The notes: generated by a model not told the origin, from the letters alone. Positions 1-5,096 are shown, numbered from the stretch's first letter. The stretch is DNA of 5,729 nt from an uncultured Clostridia bacterium (GCA_904420265.1 CAJFUU010000140.1:1-5729), one strand, 5' to 3'. Program-made: numbers and translations.

Positions 1-587
1 TCGCCGAGGAAATCGTAGCCCCAGATGCTCTGCAACAGGTGTTCGCGGGAAAAGACCATGCCGGGGTTGTTGGCCAGCGTCCAGAGAATTTCGATCTCCT
101 TGGGCGTGCAGGGCATGAGTTTCCCGTCCAGTTTGACGGTAAAGGCGCTCATGTCGATGTCAAGATTTTCCACCACCAGGTGCGAAGCCTTGCCCGAATC
201 TTTCAGTTCGTGCATGCGGCGCAGCACGGCCTTCACGCGCGCCAGCACCTCGCGGGGACTGAAGGGTTTGGTGATGTAGTCGTCCGCGCCCAGTTCCAGG
301 CCGAGCAGTTTGTCAAATTCCTCGCCCTTGGCGGTGAGCATAATGATGGGGATATTGCTCTCTTTGCGGATTTCGCGGCAAACCATAAGCCCGTCCATTT
401 TGGGCATCATAATGTCCAGAAGCACGATGTCCGGCCGCACTTTGCGCACGTGGTCGATCGCTTCCTGTCCGTCGTAGGCGGAAATCATCTGATAGCCTTC
501 GCGACGAAAATAGGTGTTGAGCGACTGGTGGACGTTAATGTCGTCATCCGCCACCAGAATTCTGTATCCAGCGCGATATTCTTCCAT
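1..587 (-). CDS. OmpR/PhoB-family DNA-binding response regulator (partial, C-terminus off left edge)
   Basis: Two-component response regulator: phosphorylation of an N-terminal receiver domain by a partner histidine kinase controls a C-terminal winged-helix DNA-binding domain. The minus strand reads 195 codons from ATG 587 to the left edge. The receiver domain (about residues 8-125) has the acidic cluster D14-D15-D16, phospho-acceptor D58 in LLDIMMPKMDG, T85 in IIMLTAKGEE, and K107 in DDYITKPFSPREVLARV. The OmpR-type effector domain starts near residue 136 and shows TPKEIEIL (161-168) and SREHLLQSIWGYDF (180-193). About 35 residues, including the recognition helix and wing, lie outside the window. 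The start is set by AAGGAGG (complement of 597-603), 9 nt upstream of the ATG. The kinase gene, often adjacent downstream, is not visible. The family call is firm. The regulon (PhoB, WalR, VanR or other type) cannot be decided. Confidence 0.94.
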   Translation of the reverse strand, partial: MEEYRAGYRILVADDDINVHQSLNTYFRREGYQMISAYDGQEAIDHVRKVRPDIVLLDIMMPKMDGLMVCREIRKESNIPIIMLTAKGEEFDKLLGLELGADDYITKPFSPREVLARVKAVLRRMHELKDSGKASHLVVENLDIDMSAFTVKLDGKLMPCTPKEIEILWTLANNPGMVFSREHLLQSIWGYDFLG

Positions 588-631
588 ATCCGGCGCCCTC
601 CTTCGGGTCGTTTATTGTAAGCATAACATTT

Positions 632-678
632 GTGTTTGGCAAATCCGTGTCAAAATTCTGTATTGATATTTGCCACAC
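632..678. promoter_or_regulatory. Long dyad (GTGT-(TT)-GGCAAAT half-sites) over the regulator start region
   Basis: GTGTTTGGCAAAT (632-644) and ATTTGCCACAC (668-678) are inverted copies of one another apart from a 2-bp TT insertion in the left arm. The 8-bp cores TGGCAAAT and ATTTGCCA match exactly. Core centres are about 31 bp apart, roughly three helical turns. The right arm falls at the predicted transcription start of the response regulator and just downstream of its -10. This position would suit a repressor or autoregulatory site. The binding protein is unknown. Confidence 0.35.
636..664 (+). promoter_or_regulatory. Weak candidate promoter for the PRC-barrel/YtxH/permease operon
   Basis: TTGGCA (636-641) matches the -35 consensus at five of six positions. 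It stands 17 nt before TGTATT (659-664), which matches TATAAT at only four of six. It is the best-spaced plus-strand candidate I find upstream of the operon. If used, the leader would be about 110 nt and would include the inverted repeat at 721-746. The weak -10 keeps confidence low. Confidence 0.25.
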
Positions 679-680
679 GT

Positions 681-709
681 ATTATAACACAGAAAATTCC
701 CGAGCGCAA
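681..709 (-). promoter_or_regulatory. Probable sigma-A promoter of the response regulator gene
   Basis: On the minus strand a -35-like TTGCGC (complement of 704-709) is followed by a 17-nt spacer and a perfect TATAAT (complement of 681-686). The TATAAT is preceded by TGT, which makes an extended -10. Transcription would start near 674, giving a leader of about 87 nt before the ATG at 587. A second minus-strand -35 (perfect TTGACA, complement of 648-653) lies in the leader but has only poor -10 matches at 17-19 nt. It may be a secondary promoter or chance. Confidence 0.6.
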
Positions 710-720
710 TTTACCAGACA

Positions 721-746
721 TATTTTGCGCCGCCGGACGCAAAATA
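721..746. promoter_or_regulatory. Perfect 9+9 bp inverted repeat, candidate operator or leader hairpin
   Basis: TATTTTGCG (721-729) and CGCAAAATA (738-746) are exact inverted copies separated by 8 bp. The element lies 35 bp before the PRC-barrel start and just upstream of the -35 of the divergent regulator promoter. As DNA it could be a dimer operator acting on either side. As RNA it could form a hairpin in the leader of the PRC-barrel operon. No T-run follows on the plus strand, so a terminator is less likely. Confidence 0.45.
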
Positions 747-781
747 CGCCCGACGGAACATCAGCGGGAGCGTGCGGTCGC

Positions 782-1246
782 ATGGAAAAAAGCCTTCGTT
801 CTCTCGGCGGCCTGCCGGTGCTTTGCGCAGGCAGGCGCATCGGCCGCGTCGCCCAGGCGTCGCTGTCCGACGATTTGCGGCGCCTGGAGGGCTTATGGGT
901 AGACGCCGGCCTGTGCGGTTCGCGCTTTATTGGCGCGGAAGCCATCGAGGTGCTGGGCGAAGTCAGCGTAACGGTGGACGCGCCCGGGCAGCGGCGCAGA
1001 ATGCGCGAAAAAGCGCTGTTCCGGCGCGTGATTACCACCGGTGGCGCACGGCTGGGAGCCGTGGTGGACGCCGCAGTGGACGCCATGACCTTTCAGGTGG
1101 CCGGCCTGATCGTCTCCACCGGCTACTGGGGCGACCTGGTGCGCGGCCGGCTGATGATCCGTCATTTTGCCGCCTCGCCCGAAGGCGAGGTAATTGCGGA
1201 CTTACACGCAGGGGAGGAGGAGCACAATGAAGAGCGGCACGATTAA
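782..1246 (+). CDS. Two-domain PRC-barrel protein
   Basis: A 154-residue protein that looks like two PRC-barrel-type beta-barrel domains in tandem. Domain 1 spans about residues 5-66, with GLPVLCAGRRIGRV near the start and a second half starting near FIGAEAIEVLG. Domain 2 spans about residues 78-142, with FRRVITTGGARLGAVVDA followed by VAGLIVSTGYWGDLVRG. The Arg/Glu-rich linker (67-78) and acidic, His-rich tail (143-154) look flexible. There is no signal peptide or membrane segment, so it is probably cytosolic or membrane-associated through partners. PRC-barrel proteins of this layout (similar to Bacillus YrrD) are known in Firmicutes, but their biochemical role is not established. ATG 782 is chosen because the codons before it do not resemble the family. 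A GGGAG at 766-770 gives a weak, rather distant (11 nt) binding site. The gene overlaps the next by 20 nt, which indicates translational coupling. Confidence 0.78.
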   Translation: MEKSLRSLGGLPVLCAGRRIGRVAQASLSDDLRRLEGLWVDAGLCGSRFIGAEAIEVLGEVSVTVDAPGQRRRMREKALFRRVITTGGARLGAVVDAAVDAMTFQVAGLIVSTGYWGDLVRGRLMIRHFAASPEGEVIADLHAGEEEHNEERHD

Positions 1247-1394
1247 GGGCATGGTCGCCGGGGCGCTGCTGGGCGGCGCGGCGGCGACGCTGTTCGGCGT
1301 CATGAACTGGCGCACCGAGCGCAAGTGGTGCATGCAGGCCCAGCGCATGGGCGACAAGTTCGCCCGCAAGGCCGGCGAGATGTTTGGACGGTAA
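1227..1394 (+). CDS. YtxH-like small membrane-associated protein
   Basis: A 55-residue protein. Residues 5-26 form one Gly/Ala-rich hydrophobic segment (TIKGMVAGALLGGAAATLFG) suited to a membrane helix or glycine-zipper packing. A positively charged tail of Arg, Lys and Gln residues follows, ending KFARKAGEMFGR. This matches the layout of YtxH-domain proteins of Firmicutes (short N-terminal Gly/Ala helix plus polar amphipathic tail), though it is shorter than most and lacks a long coiled coil. The start is well supported by GGAGGAGG at 1213-1220, 6 nt upstream. It overlaps the PRC-barrel gene by 20 nt. Its stop codon shares one base with the permease start (TAATG), so the three genes are very likely one operon. 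The precise role of YtxH proteins is unknown, and the family call rests on layout rather than a diagnostic motif. Confidence 0.7.
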   Translation: MKSGTIKGMVAGALLGGAAATLFGVMNWRTERKWCMQAQRMGDKFARKAGEMFGR

Positions 1395-2422
1395 TGGAAA
1401 AGCACACTCGACCGACAACCTGGAAAGTCGCGCTTGCCCTCGTGGCAGGCGCGGCGCTTGTCGTGCTTTTGTGGCGATTTATCGCCCCGGCGTTTTTGCT
1501 GGCCGCGGGGGCGGCGGCGCTGGCGTTTCTGCTTTTGCCCCTGTGCCGTTTCTGGGAACGGTTCATGGGCCCGGGCGCGGCGGCGGCGCTGAGCCTGCTT
1601 TCCACGCTTGTATTCCTGGCGGCGTTGCTGTTGTTGGTTTTGCCGGCGCTGATTGCGCAAATCGCCGATCTTCTGCGGTCGCTGCCTGCCGCCGTGGAAT
1701 CTGTGCGCGGTTTTGTGGAGCGCTTAAGCGCGTGGACGCAGGCGGCGGGCATGGGCGAAATCGCGCTTCCGCAATTGGATTTGAGCGGCGCGGCCGGGGG
1801 CATGTTGCAGTTTGCCGCCGGCACGGTGACGTTCGCGGGCGGCGTGGCCAACGCAGTATCGCAAATTACCATGGCGGCGGTACTCAGCGCCTTTTTTCTC
1901 GTCGACCGCCACCGGCTGCTTTTGCGCCTGGAACTGCTGGTGCCCTCTCGCTTCCGCGGCCTGGCGGTGCGCATGGGCATGGCGGCGCAGCGCGAAGTGC
2001 GCCTCTATCTGCGCGCGCAGATAACCGTATCCCTGGCGGTGGGCGCCTTGAGCGGCCTCGGGCTGTGGCTGGCGGGCGTGCGTTCGGCGCTGGCGCTGGG
2101 GCTATTGATTGGCATTTTTAACCTCATTCCCTATTTCGGGCCTGTGCTGGGGGCGGTGCCGGCATTGGCAGCGGCGTTGACCTCCGGCTGGCAGACGGCG
2201 CTGTTCGCCGCCGCCGTGCTCATCGTCGTTCAACAGCTTGACGGCTCTCTGATTTCCCCGCGCGTAATGGGCGGCATCACCGGCCTGAGCCCCGCGGCGG
2301 TGCTGCTGGGCGTGTTCGCCGGCGGCTGCGTCCTGGGGGTAAGCGGCATGCTCCTTGCCCTTCCCGCCATGATGGTTGTGCGGACATGCATCCGGGTGCT
2401 TGTGCAGCGCGGAGAAACCTGA
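1394..2422 (+). CDS. AI-2E-family transporter (PerM/YrrI/TqsA-like permease)
   Basis: Integral membrane permease of 342 residues, a normal length for the family (roughly 330-370). Hydrophobic segments lie near residues 11-28, 31-50, 62-88, 155-170, 205-229, 231-262, 265-282 and 300-332. A more hydrophilic stretch sits between the third and fourth (about 90-150), as expected. Family hallmarks are YLRAQITVSLAVGALSGLGL (205-224), FNLIPYFGPVLGAVPAL (242-258), QQLDGSLISPRVMGGITGLSP (280-300) and the Gly-rich end with LALPAMMVVR (321-330). Members have been linked to autoinducer-2 export (TqsA) or cation/proton exchange, so the substrate here cannot be named. ATG 1394 is chosen because its A is the last base of the preceding stop. 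An upstream in-frame ATG at 1325 lies inside the YtxH-like gene and would add a non-family N-terminus. No strong binding site precedes 1394, so expression is probably coupled to the upstream gene. Confidence 0.93.
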   Translation: MEKHTRPTTWKVALALVAGAALVVLLWRFIAPAFLLAAGAAALAFLLLPLCRFWERFMGPGAAAALSLLSTLVFLAALLLLVLPALIAQIADLLRSLPAAVESVRGFVERLSAWTQAAGMGEIALPQLDLSGAAGGMLQFAAGTVTFAGGVANAVSQITMAAVLSAFFLVDRHRLLLRLELLVPSRFRGLAVRMGMAAQREVRLYLRAQITVSLAVGALSGLGLWLAGVRSALALGLLIGIFNLIPYFGPVLGAVPALAAALTSGWQTALFAAAVLIVVQQLDGSLISPRVMGGITGLSPAAVLLGVFAGGCVLGVSGMLLALPAMMVVRTCIRVLVQRGET

Positions 2423-2455
2423 CGCCGCGTCCCGGAAGGCGGCGTCGGCTTGCTT
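2421..2455 (+). terminator. Probable terminator of the PRC-barrel/YtxH/permease operon
   Basis: GACGCCGC (2421-2428) and GCGGCGTC (2439-2446) form a perfect 8-bp GC-rich stem with a 10-nt loop. The stem overlaps the permease stop codon (TGA 2420-2422). It is followed by a short T-rich stretch (GGCTTGCTTTA), which is weaker than a classical U-tract. The position between the operon end and a new promoter at 2581 supports termination here, perhaps incomplete. Confidence 0.5.
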
Positions 2456-2580
2456 TATGGCGCAGGTCGGACGCCATATGCCTGCGATGCGCCAGGAGAC
2501 ATACGTTCAAAAAGGGAGGGACGGCGGCCTTTCTGGCCCAGGCGCGCATAAATATACATATATCGCCCCTCTGCAGGCGG

Positions 2581-2609
2581 TTGAAGCGCGAAGCGGTCTG
2601 TGGTATAAT
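2581..2609 (+). promoter_or_regulatory. Strong sigma-A-like promoter of the DprA-like gene
   Basis: TTGAAG (2581-2586), a 17-nt spacer, then a perfect TATAAT (2604-2609) preceded by TGG, which gives an extended -10. The predicted start is near 2616, leaving a leader of about 40 nt before the ATG at 2656. An AT-rich patch (2547-2563) lies just upstream in an otherwise GC-rich region and could act as an upstream element. The promoter position also argues against initiation at the in-frame ATG 2623, which would have almost no leader. Confidence 0.7.
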
Positions 2610-2655
2610 AAGAAAGCCGCGCATGGCGCGGACGATTGCGCGAGGGGGCCTTGGA

Positions 2656-3615
2656 ATGCATTACGGAGACGACGCTTTTGCCGCCATGCTTTTGACGGTG
2701 GCCCTTTCCGCAGACCGCGCCGAATACGCGCGGCCGCTGTCCACCGCGGAATTCAACCGCGTGCTTGGCCGCGCCAAAAACAGCGCTGCCGGACGGCTGG
2801 GCGGGCTTCTGCGCGCGGATATTGGCAGCCTGATGATGCTTCTGAACGTCTCCGAGGAAGAGGCCTATCGCCTCTATACGCTTTTGCATCGCGGCGTACA
2901 GCTTACCTACACGCTGGAAGGATTTCTGGAGAAGGGCGTGCGCGTTATCACCTGTTTTGACGACGATTACCCGCCCCACTTCCGCGCCCGTCTGGGCAAC
3001 GCCGCGCCGCCGACGCTGTTTTTCGCGGGCAACCGCGCCCTGCTCGACCGGCCTGCCGTGGCCGTAATGGGCATCAGCGGCGTGCGCACCACGCCCGAGG
3101 CGCGCGCTTGCATCGAAGGTATTGTCCAGGGCGCGCGCGATTTGGATTACGGCGTTGTCACCGGCGGCGAACTGGGCGTTTCGCGCGTGGCGGCGGGGTT
3201 GGTGGCCGAGCGCAGCGGCACGCTGATCGACGTGCCGGCCGGAGGGCTGCTGGCGCATATTTCCGAAGAACCCATGCGCGAATTGTTGGCCGACGGCCGC
3301 GCCGCGGCGCTATCGCTGGAGCACCCGGAGGCGCTGTTTACCGTGGCGCACGCCATTGCGCGCAACAAGCTGGTGTTTTCCCTTTCTCAGGCGGCGTTTG
3401 TCTTCAACACCGATGGCAAGCGCGGCGAAACCGACGCCCTCAAGCGCCCTTTGTGCGACTGGATTTACGCCTACACCGGTTGCACCGCCAACCGGGCCCT
3501 GCTTTCGCGCGGCGCGCAGCCCTTTAGCCATCTGGATTTGGAGGAATTCCATCGCCTGAGCACGCGCTGGAAAACGGCGTTTTCCGAGCAGATGAACATG
3601 TTTGATTTGCTCTAA
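2656..3615 (+). CDS. Divergent DprA/Smf-like (SLOG-superfamily) DNA-processing protein
   Basis: A 319-residue protein resembling DprA, which binds single-stranded DNA and loads RecA during natural transformation. The N-terminal region (1-90) is helical, like the DprA N-terminal domain. The core follows DprA order: GVRVITCFDDDYPPHFRARL (94-113), PPTLFFAGNRALL (118-130), AVAVMGISGVRTTPEA (134-149), YGVVTGGELGVSRVAA (165-180), GTLIDVPAGGLL (188-199), ARNKLVFSLSQAAFVF (235-250) and GCTANRALLSRGAQPF (275-290). Two nucleic-acid/phosphate-binding motifs are altered. The usual GSR-x-x-T-x-YG reads GISGVRTTPEA, and the usual SGxAxGID reads TGGELGVSR. The typical SG(S/A)xxTA segment after the RN-I-LS motif reads GKRGETDALKR. 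There is no C-terminal winged helix. Instead the protein ends QMNMFDLL (312-319), resembling a beta-clamp-binding motif. ATG 2656 is chosen for the GAGGGGG (2642-2648) 7 nt upstream and the promoter position. It appears monocistronic. Fold family is likely, but the competence role is uncertain. Confidence 0.8.
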   Translation: MHYGDDAFAAMLLTVALSADRAEYARPLSTAEFNRVLGRAKNSAAGRLGGLLRADIGSLMMLLNVSEEEAYRLYTLLHRGVQLTYTLEGFLEKGVRVITCFDDDYPPHFRARLGNAAPPTLFFAGNRALLDRPAVAVMGISGVRTTPEARACIEGIVQGARDLDYGVVTGGELGVSRVAAGLVAERSGTLIDVPAGGLLAHISEEPMRELLADGRAAALSLEHPEALFTVAHAIARNKLVFSLSQAAFVFNTDGKRGETDALKRPLCDWIYAYTGCTANRALLSRGAQPFSHLDLEEFHRLSTRWKTAFSEQMNMFDLL

Positions 3616-3645
3616 GGGCCGCAAGGAAAGACAAACGCATCCGGG

Positions 3646-3658
3646 CGGGAAGTTCCCG
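3646..3658. other. Short perfect palindrome downstream of the DprA-like gene
   Basis: CGGGAAGTTCCCG is a perfect 13-bp palindrome centred on one base, about 30 bp after the DprA-like stop codon. It could form a 5-bp stem with a 3-nt loop, but no T-run follows, so I do not call it a terminator. No other convincing terminator lies between the stop codon and the repeat array. Confidence 0.25.
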
Positions 3659-3667
3659 ATACCGGCC

Positions 3668-3820
3668 TCAACGGCGCCGCTTTATCATTCTCAAAATGCG
3701 CCGCCTTTCCGGAAGACCGGACGGCGCGTTGGCCGCTTCATGAAGCCATACAGGAGAACCGGCAAAACCCAATCCCCTGTTGAAGCGCCGGGCTCGCCGG
3801 CCATAAAACGCGCGCAGAGT
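3668..3820. repeat. Tandem repeat copy 1 (type A)
   Basis: Carries the type A hairpin sequence GACCGGACGGCGCG and the end variant GGCCATAAAACG. The hairpin has an outer stem GCGCCG (3698-3703) with CGGCGC (3722-3727) and an inner stem TCCGG (3708-3712) with CCGGA (3717-3721), an AAGA loop and a 4-nt bulge. Read on the minus strand, it is followed by ATTTTGAG and so looks slightly terminator-like. Confidence 0.85.
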
Positions 3821-3974
3821 TCAAAGACGCCGTTTTATCATTCTCAAAACGCATCACTCTTCCGGAAGATGGGACGGTGGCGTTGACCGGTTCATGAAGC
3901 CATACAGGAGAAGCAGCAAAACCCAATCCCCTGTTGAAGCGCTGGGCTCGCCGGCTATAAAACGCGCGCAGAGT
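3821..3974. repeat. Tandem repeat copy 2 (type B)
   Basis: Carries the type B variant GATGGGACGGTGGCG and the end variant GGCTATAAAACG. The left arm is altered (GCATCACTC in place of GCGCCGCC), so the outer stem seen in copies 1, 3 and 4 is lost. Only the small palindrome CTTCCGGAAG remains. Confidence 0.85.
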
Positions 3975-4136
3975 TCAAAGACGCCGCTTTATCATTTTCA
4001 AAACGCAAAAATGCGCCGCCTTTCCGGAAGACCGGACGGCGCGTTGACCGGTTCATGAAGTCATACGGGAGGACGGACAAAAACCCAATCCCCTGTTGAA
4101 GCGTCGGACTCGCCGGCCATAAAACGCGCGCAGAGT
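3975..4136. repeat. Tandem repeat copy 3 (type A, 8 bp longer)
   Basis: Matches copy 1 at both diagnostic sites (GACCGGACGGCGCG and GGCCATAAAACG) and keeps the full two-part hairpin. It has an extra 8 bp from duplication of the CAAAA-(C/T)GC segment just before the hairpin. It shares GTCATAC with copy 4, where copies 1 and 2 have GCCATAC. Confidence 0.85.
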
Positions 4137-4290
4137 TCAACGGCGCTGCTTTATCATTTTCAAAACGCGCCGCCTTTCTGGAAGATGGGACGGTGGCGTT
4201 GGCCGGTTCATGAAGTCATACAGGAGAACCGGCAAAGCCCAATCTTCTGTTGAAGCACCAGCCTTACCGGCTATAAAGCGCGCGCAGAGT
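4137..4290. repeat. Tandem repeat copy 4 (type B, most diverged end)
   Basis: Matches copy 2 at both diagnostic sites (GATGGGACGGTGGCG and GGCTATAAA). The outer stem is kept as CGCCGCC with GGTGGCG, using one G-T pair. The last third is the most diverged (CTTCTGTTGAAGCACCAGCCTT). The array ends at GCGCAGAGT, after which the sequence becomes unrelated. Confidence 0.8.
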
Positions 4291-4492
4291 GTACCCCTCC
4301 CGCCGAACAACCGGCAATCCAAAGAAGATTTGGGGAAATGTCGGGGCGGCTCCGAAGAAGGATGCACGGCAGAAGTGCTGCGCTTCAGCCTGTGCAAAAA
4401 GTATTTTGGCAAGCCGGCGAACGAGGGAGCATCTCCCCCGCAGAGGCCGCGCCTCAAGTTTTCAATTTGAGTTGCGGCAGTTTCGGCTTAAT
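4291..4492. other. Intergenic stretch with no feature recognised
   Basis: Unique sequence between the two repeat groups. Open frames on both strands cross it (plus 4210-4470, minus 4457-4137), but both begin or end in the repeat array. Neither has a convincing ribosome binding site or a recognisable family. I see no RNA gene and no strong hairpin. Confidence 0.5.
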
Positions 4493-4607
4493 CCGCAGGA
4501 TTCTGTGCCACCGGCCGCCCTCTACAGTTTCCGCTGAAATCCTGTGGATTTCGGGCGTGGAAACTGCAGCGAGACGATTTTCGCTCCAGAAAATGATTTT
4601 TCCGACG

Positions 4608-4640
4608 CAAAACCGCCCCGGCGTGCGCGAGGCGGTTTTG
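4608..4640. terminator. Bidirectional terminator-like hairpin
   Basis: CAAAACCGCC (4608-4617) and GGCGGTTTTG (4631-4640) form a perfect 10-bp stem around a 13-nt GC-rich loop. The A-tract and T-tract are built into the stem, so it could stop transcription in either direction. No gene ends immediately beside it. It would stop read-through from the DprA-like gene or a transcript arising in the repeat region. Confidence 0.6.
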
Positions 4641-4718
4641 CCGGTTTTCCAAATCCGCTGGCTTTAGCCGGCTTGAAAACCAGAAAGGGGTTCATCCTGC
4701 CGCCAGGGACGATCGAAA

Positions 4719-4744
4719 CGCGGTAGGGCTTCGCCGCCCTCGCG
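4719..4744. other. Hairpin in segment c of the second repeat (copy 1)
   Basis: CGCG (4719-4722), a 2-nt bulge, then AGGGC (4725-4729), loop TTCGCC, GCCCT (4736-4740) and CGCG (4741-4744). The equivalent place in copy 2 (4878-4904) also folds: GCGA with TCGC, AGGG (4883-4886) with CCCT (4894-4897). The arms differ in sequence between copies but can still pair. That is weak support for a conserved RNA or DNA structure. Confidence 0.4.
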
Positions 4745-4927
4745 CTCTCCCATGGATTTTTGACAGCCTATCGCCGGATTCTGCGCCTCCGGTCGCCCCT
4801 CCAATTTCCGCTCCGGAATGATGGAATTTTCCTAATAACAATCGCCCCGGCGTACACCTGTCGGATACGATGAAAGTGCGAAAGGGTTTTCGCCCCTCTC
4901 TCGCTCTTTTGAAGTGTTTTGACGGCC

Positions 4928-5096
4928 TGGCGCGCGGCGGAAAGGCCGTGCTGGACAGGGCGGCGCCATTTGAATCGGGAAAAGACGCGATCTCGTGAAA
5001 ATTTTTCCCTGTTACAGCGAAAAATCCGCATCCCTTGGCGACGCCGGCGCCAGGTCAAGCGTTCAGAGCGCCGGAAACGCGCTTTGGGAAGTTTTC
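4928..5096. other. Intergenic stretch with no gene recognised
   Basis: Overlapping open frames on both strands are Arg-rich, match no family I recognise and lack binding sites, so I treat them as chance products of base composition. I found no match by eye to tRNA, tmRNA, 6S, SRP or RNase P RNA signatures. Confidence 0.45.

Larger units (their letters stand above)
3668..4290. repeat. Array of four tandem ~154 bp repeats
   Basis: Four head-to-tail copies begin at TCAA and end at GCGCAGAGT: 3668-3820 (153 bp), 3821-3974 (154 bp), 3975-4136 (162 bp) and 4137-4290 (154 bp). Shared landmarks in order are TTTATCATT, TCAAAA, CCGCCTTTCCGGAAGA or a variant, TTCATGAAG, CATAC(A/G)GGAG, CCCAATC, CTGTTGAAGC, CCGGC(C/T)ATAAA and GCGCGCAGAGT. 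The third copy is longer through a local 8-bp duplication around CAAAACGCAAAAATGC. Copies are similar but clearly diverged, and there is no unique spacer between them. Copy lengths differ by one base and the frames contain stops, so the array is not a conserved protein repeat. No known insertion sequence or transposase is associated. Function is unknown. Confidence 0.9.
4493..4927. repeat. Second, strongly diverged two-copy repeat
   Basis: Three segments recur in the same order. Segment a: 4493-4535 and 4773-4812 (GGATTCTG-GCC-CCGG-CGCCC-TTTCCGCT). Segment b: 4583-4624 and 4810-4853 (GCTCC-GAA-ATGAT-TTTTCC, then CGCCCCGGCGT exact). Segment c: 4711-4768 and 4864-4927 (AGGG-TTCGCC-CTC-CGCTCT, then TTTTGAC-GCC). 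The first copy is about 276 bp, the second about 155 bp. The extra length of the first lies between the segments and includes the hairpin at 4608-4640. No coding frame is shared. The alignment was made by eye, so boundaries are approximate. Confidence 0.6.

Noticed and set aside
39..620. 193-codon plus-strand open frame opposite the response regulator
   Set aside because: It is antisense to a clear OmpR-family gene. Its His/Phe/Val-rich product matches no family and has no binding site.
648..653. Minus-strand TTGACA as the main -35 of the response regulator
   Set aside because: The hexamer is perfect, but at 17-19 nt the -10 matches are poor. The TTGCGC/TATAAT pair with extended -10 further upstream is better.
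1300..1980. 226-codon minus-strand frame opposite the permease
   Set aside because: The Arg/Ser/Ala-rich product is typical of an antisense shadow of a GC-rich gene. The permease on the other strand has full family motifs.
2623..2655. Earlier in-frame ATG (2623) for the DprA-like gene
   Set aside because: It has no Shine-Dalgarno sequence and lies only about 7 nt after the predicted transcription start. ATG 2656 has GAGGGGG at suitable spacing.
2455..3258. 267-codon minus-strand frame opposite the DprA-like gene
   Set aside because: It is a shadow of the DprA-like gene and crosses that gene's promoter. The product has no recognisable domain.
3668..4290. CRISPR array
   Set aside because: The repeated unit is about 154 bp and copies abut directly. 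There are no short identical repeats separated by unique spacers, and no cas genes are in view.
3602..4457. Repeat-protein genes read through the ~154 bp units (plus 3602-3886 and 4210-4470; minus 3738-3926, 3955-4140 and 4137-4457)
   Set aside because: Copies differ in length by 1 or 8 bp, so the frame is not kept, and stops interrupt it (for example GTTGACC in copy 2). None has a good start. The recurring peptides simply reflect the DNA repeat.
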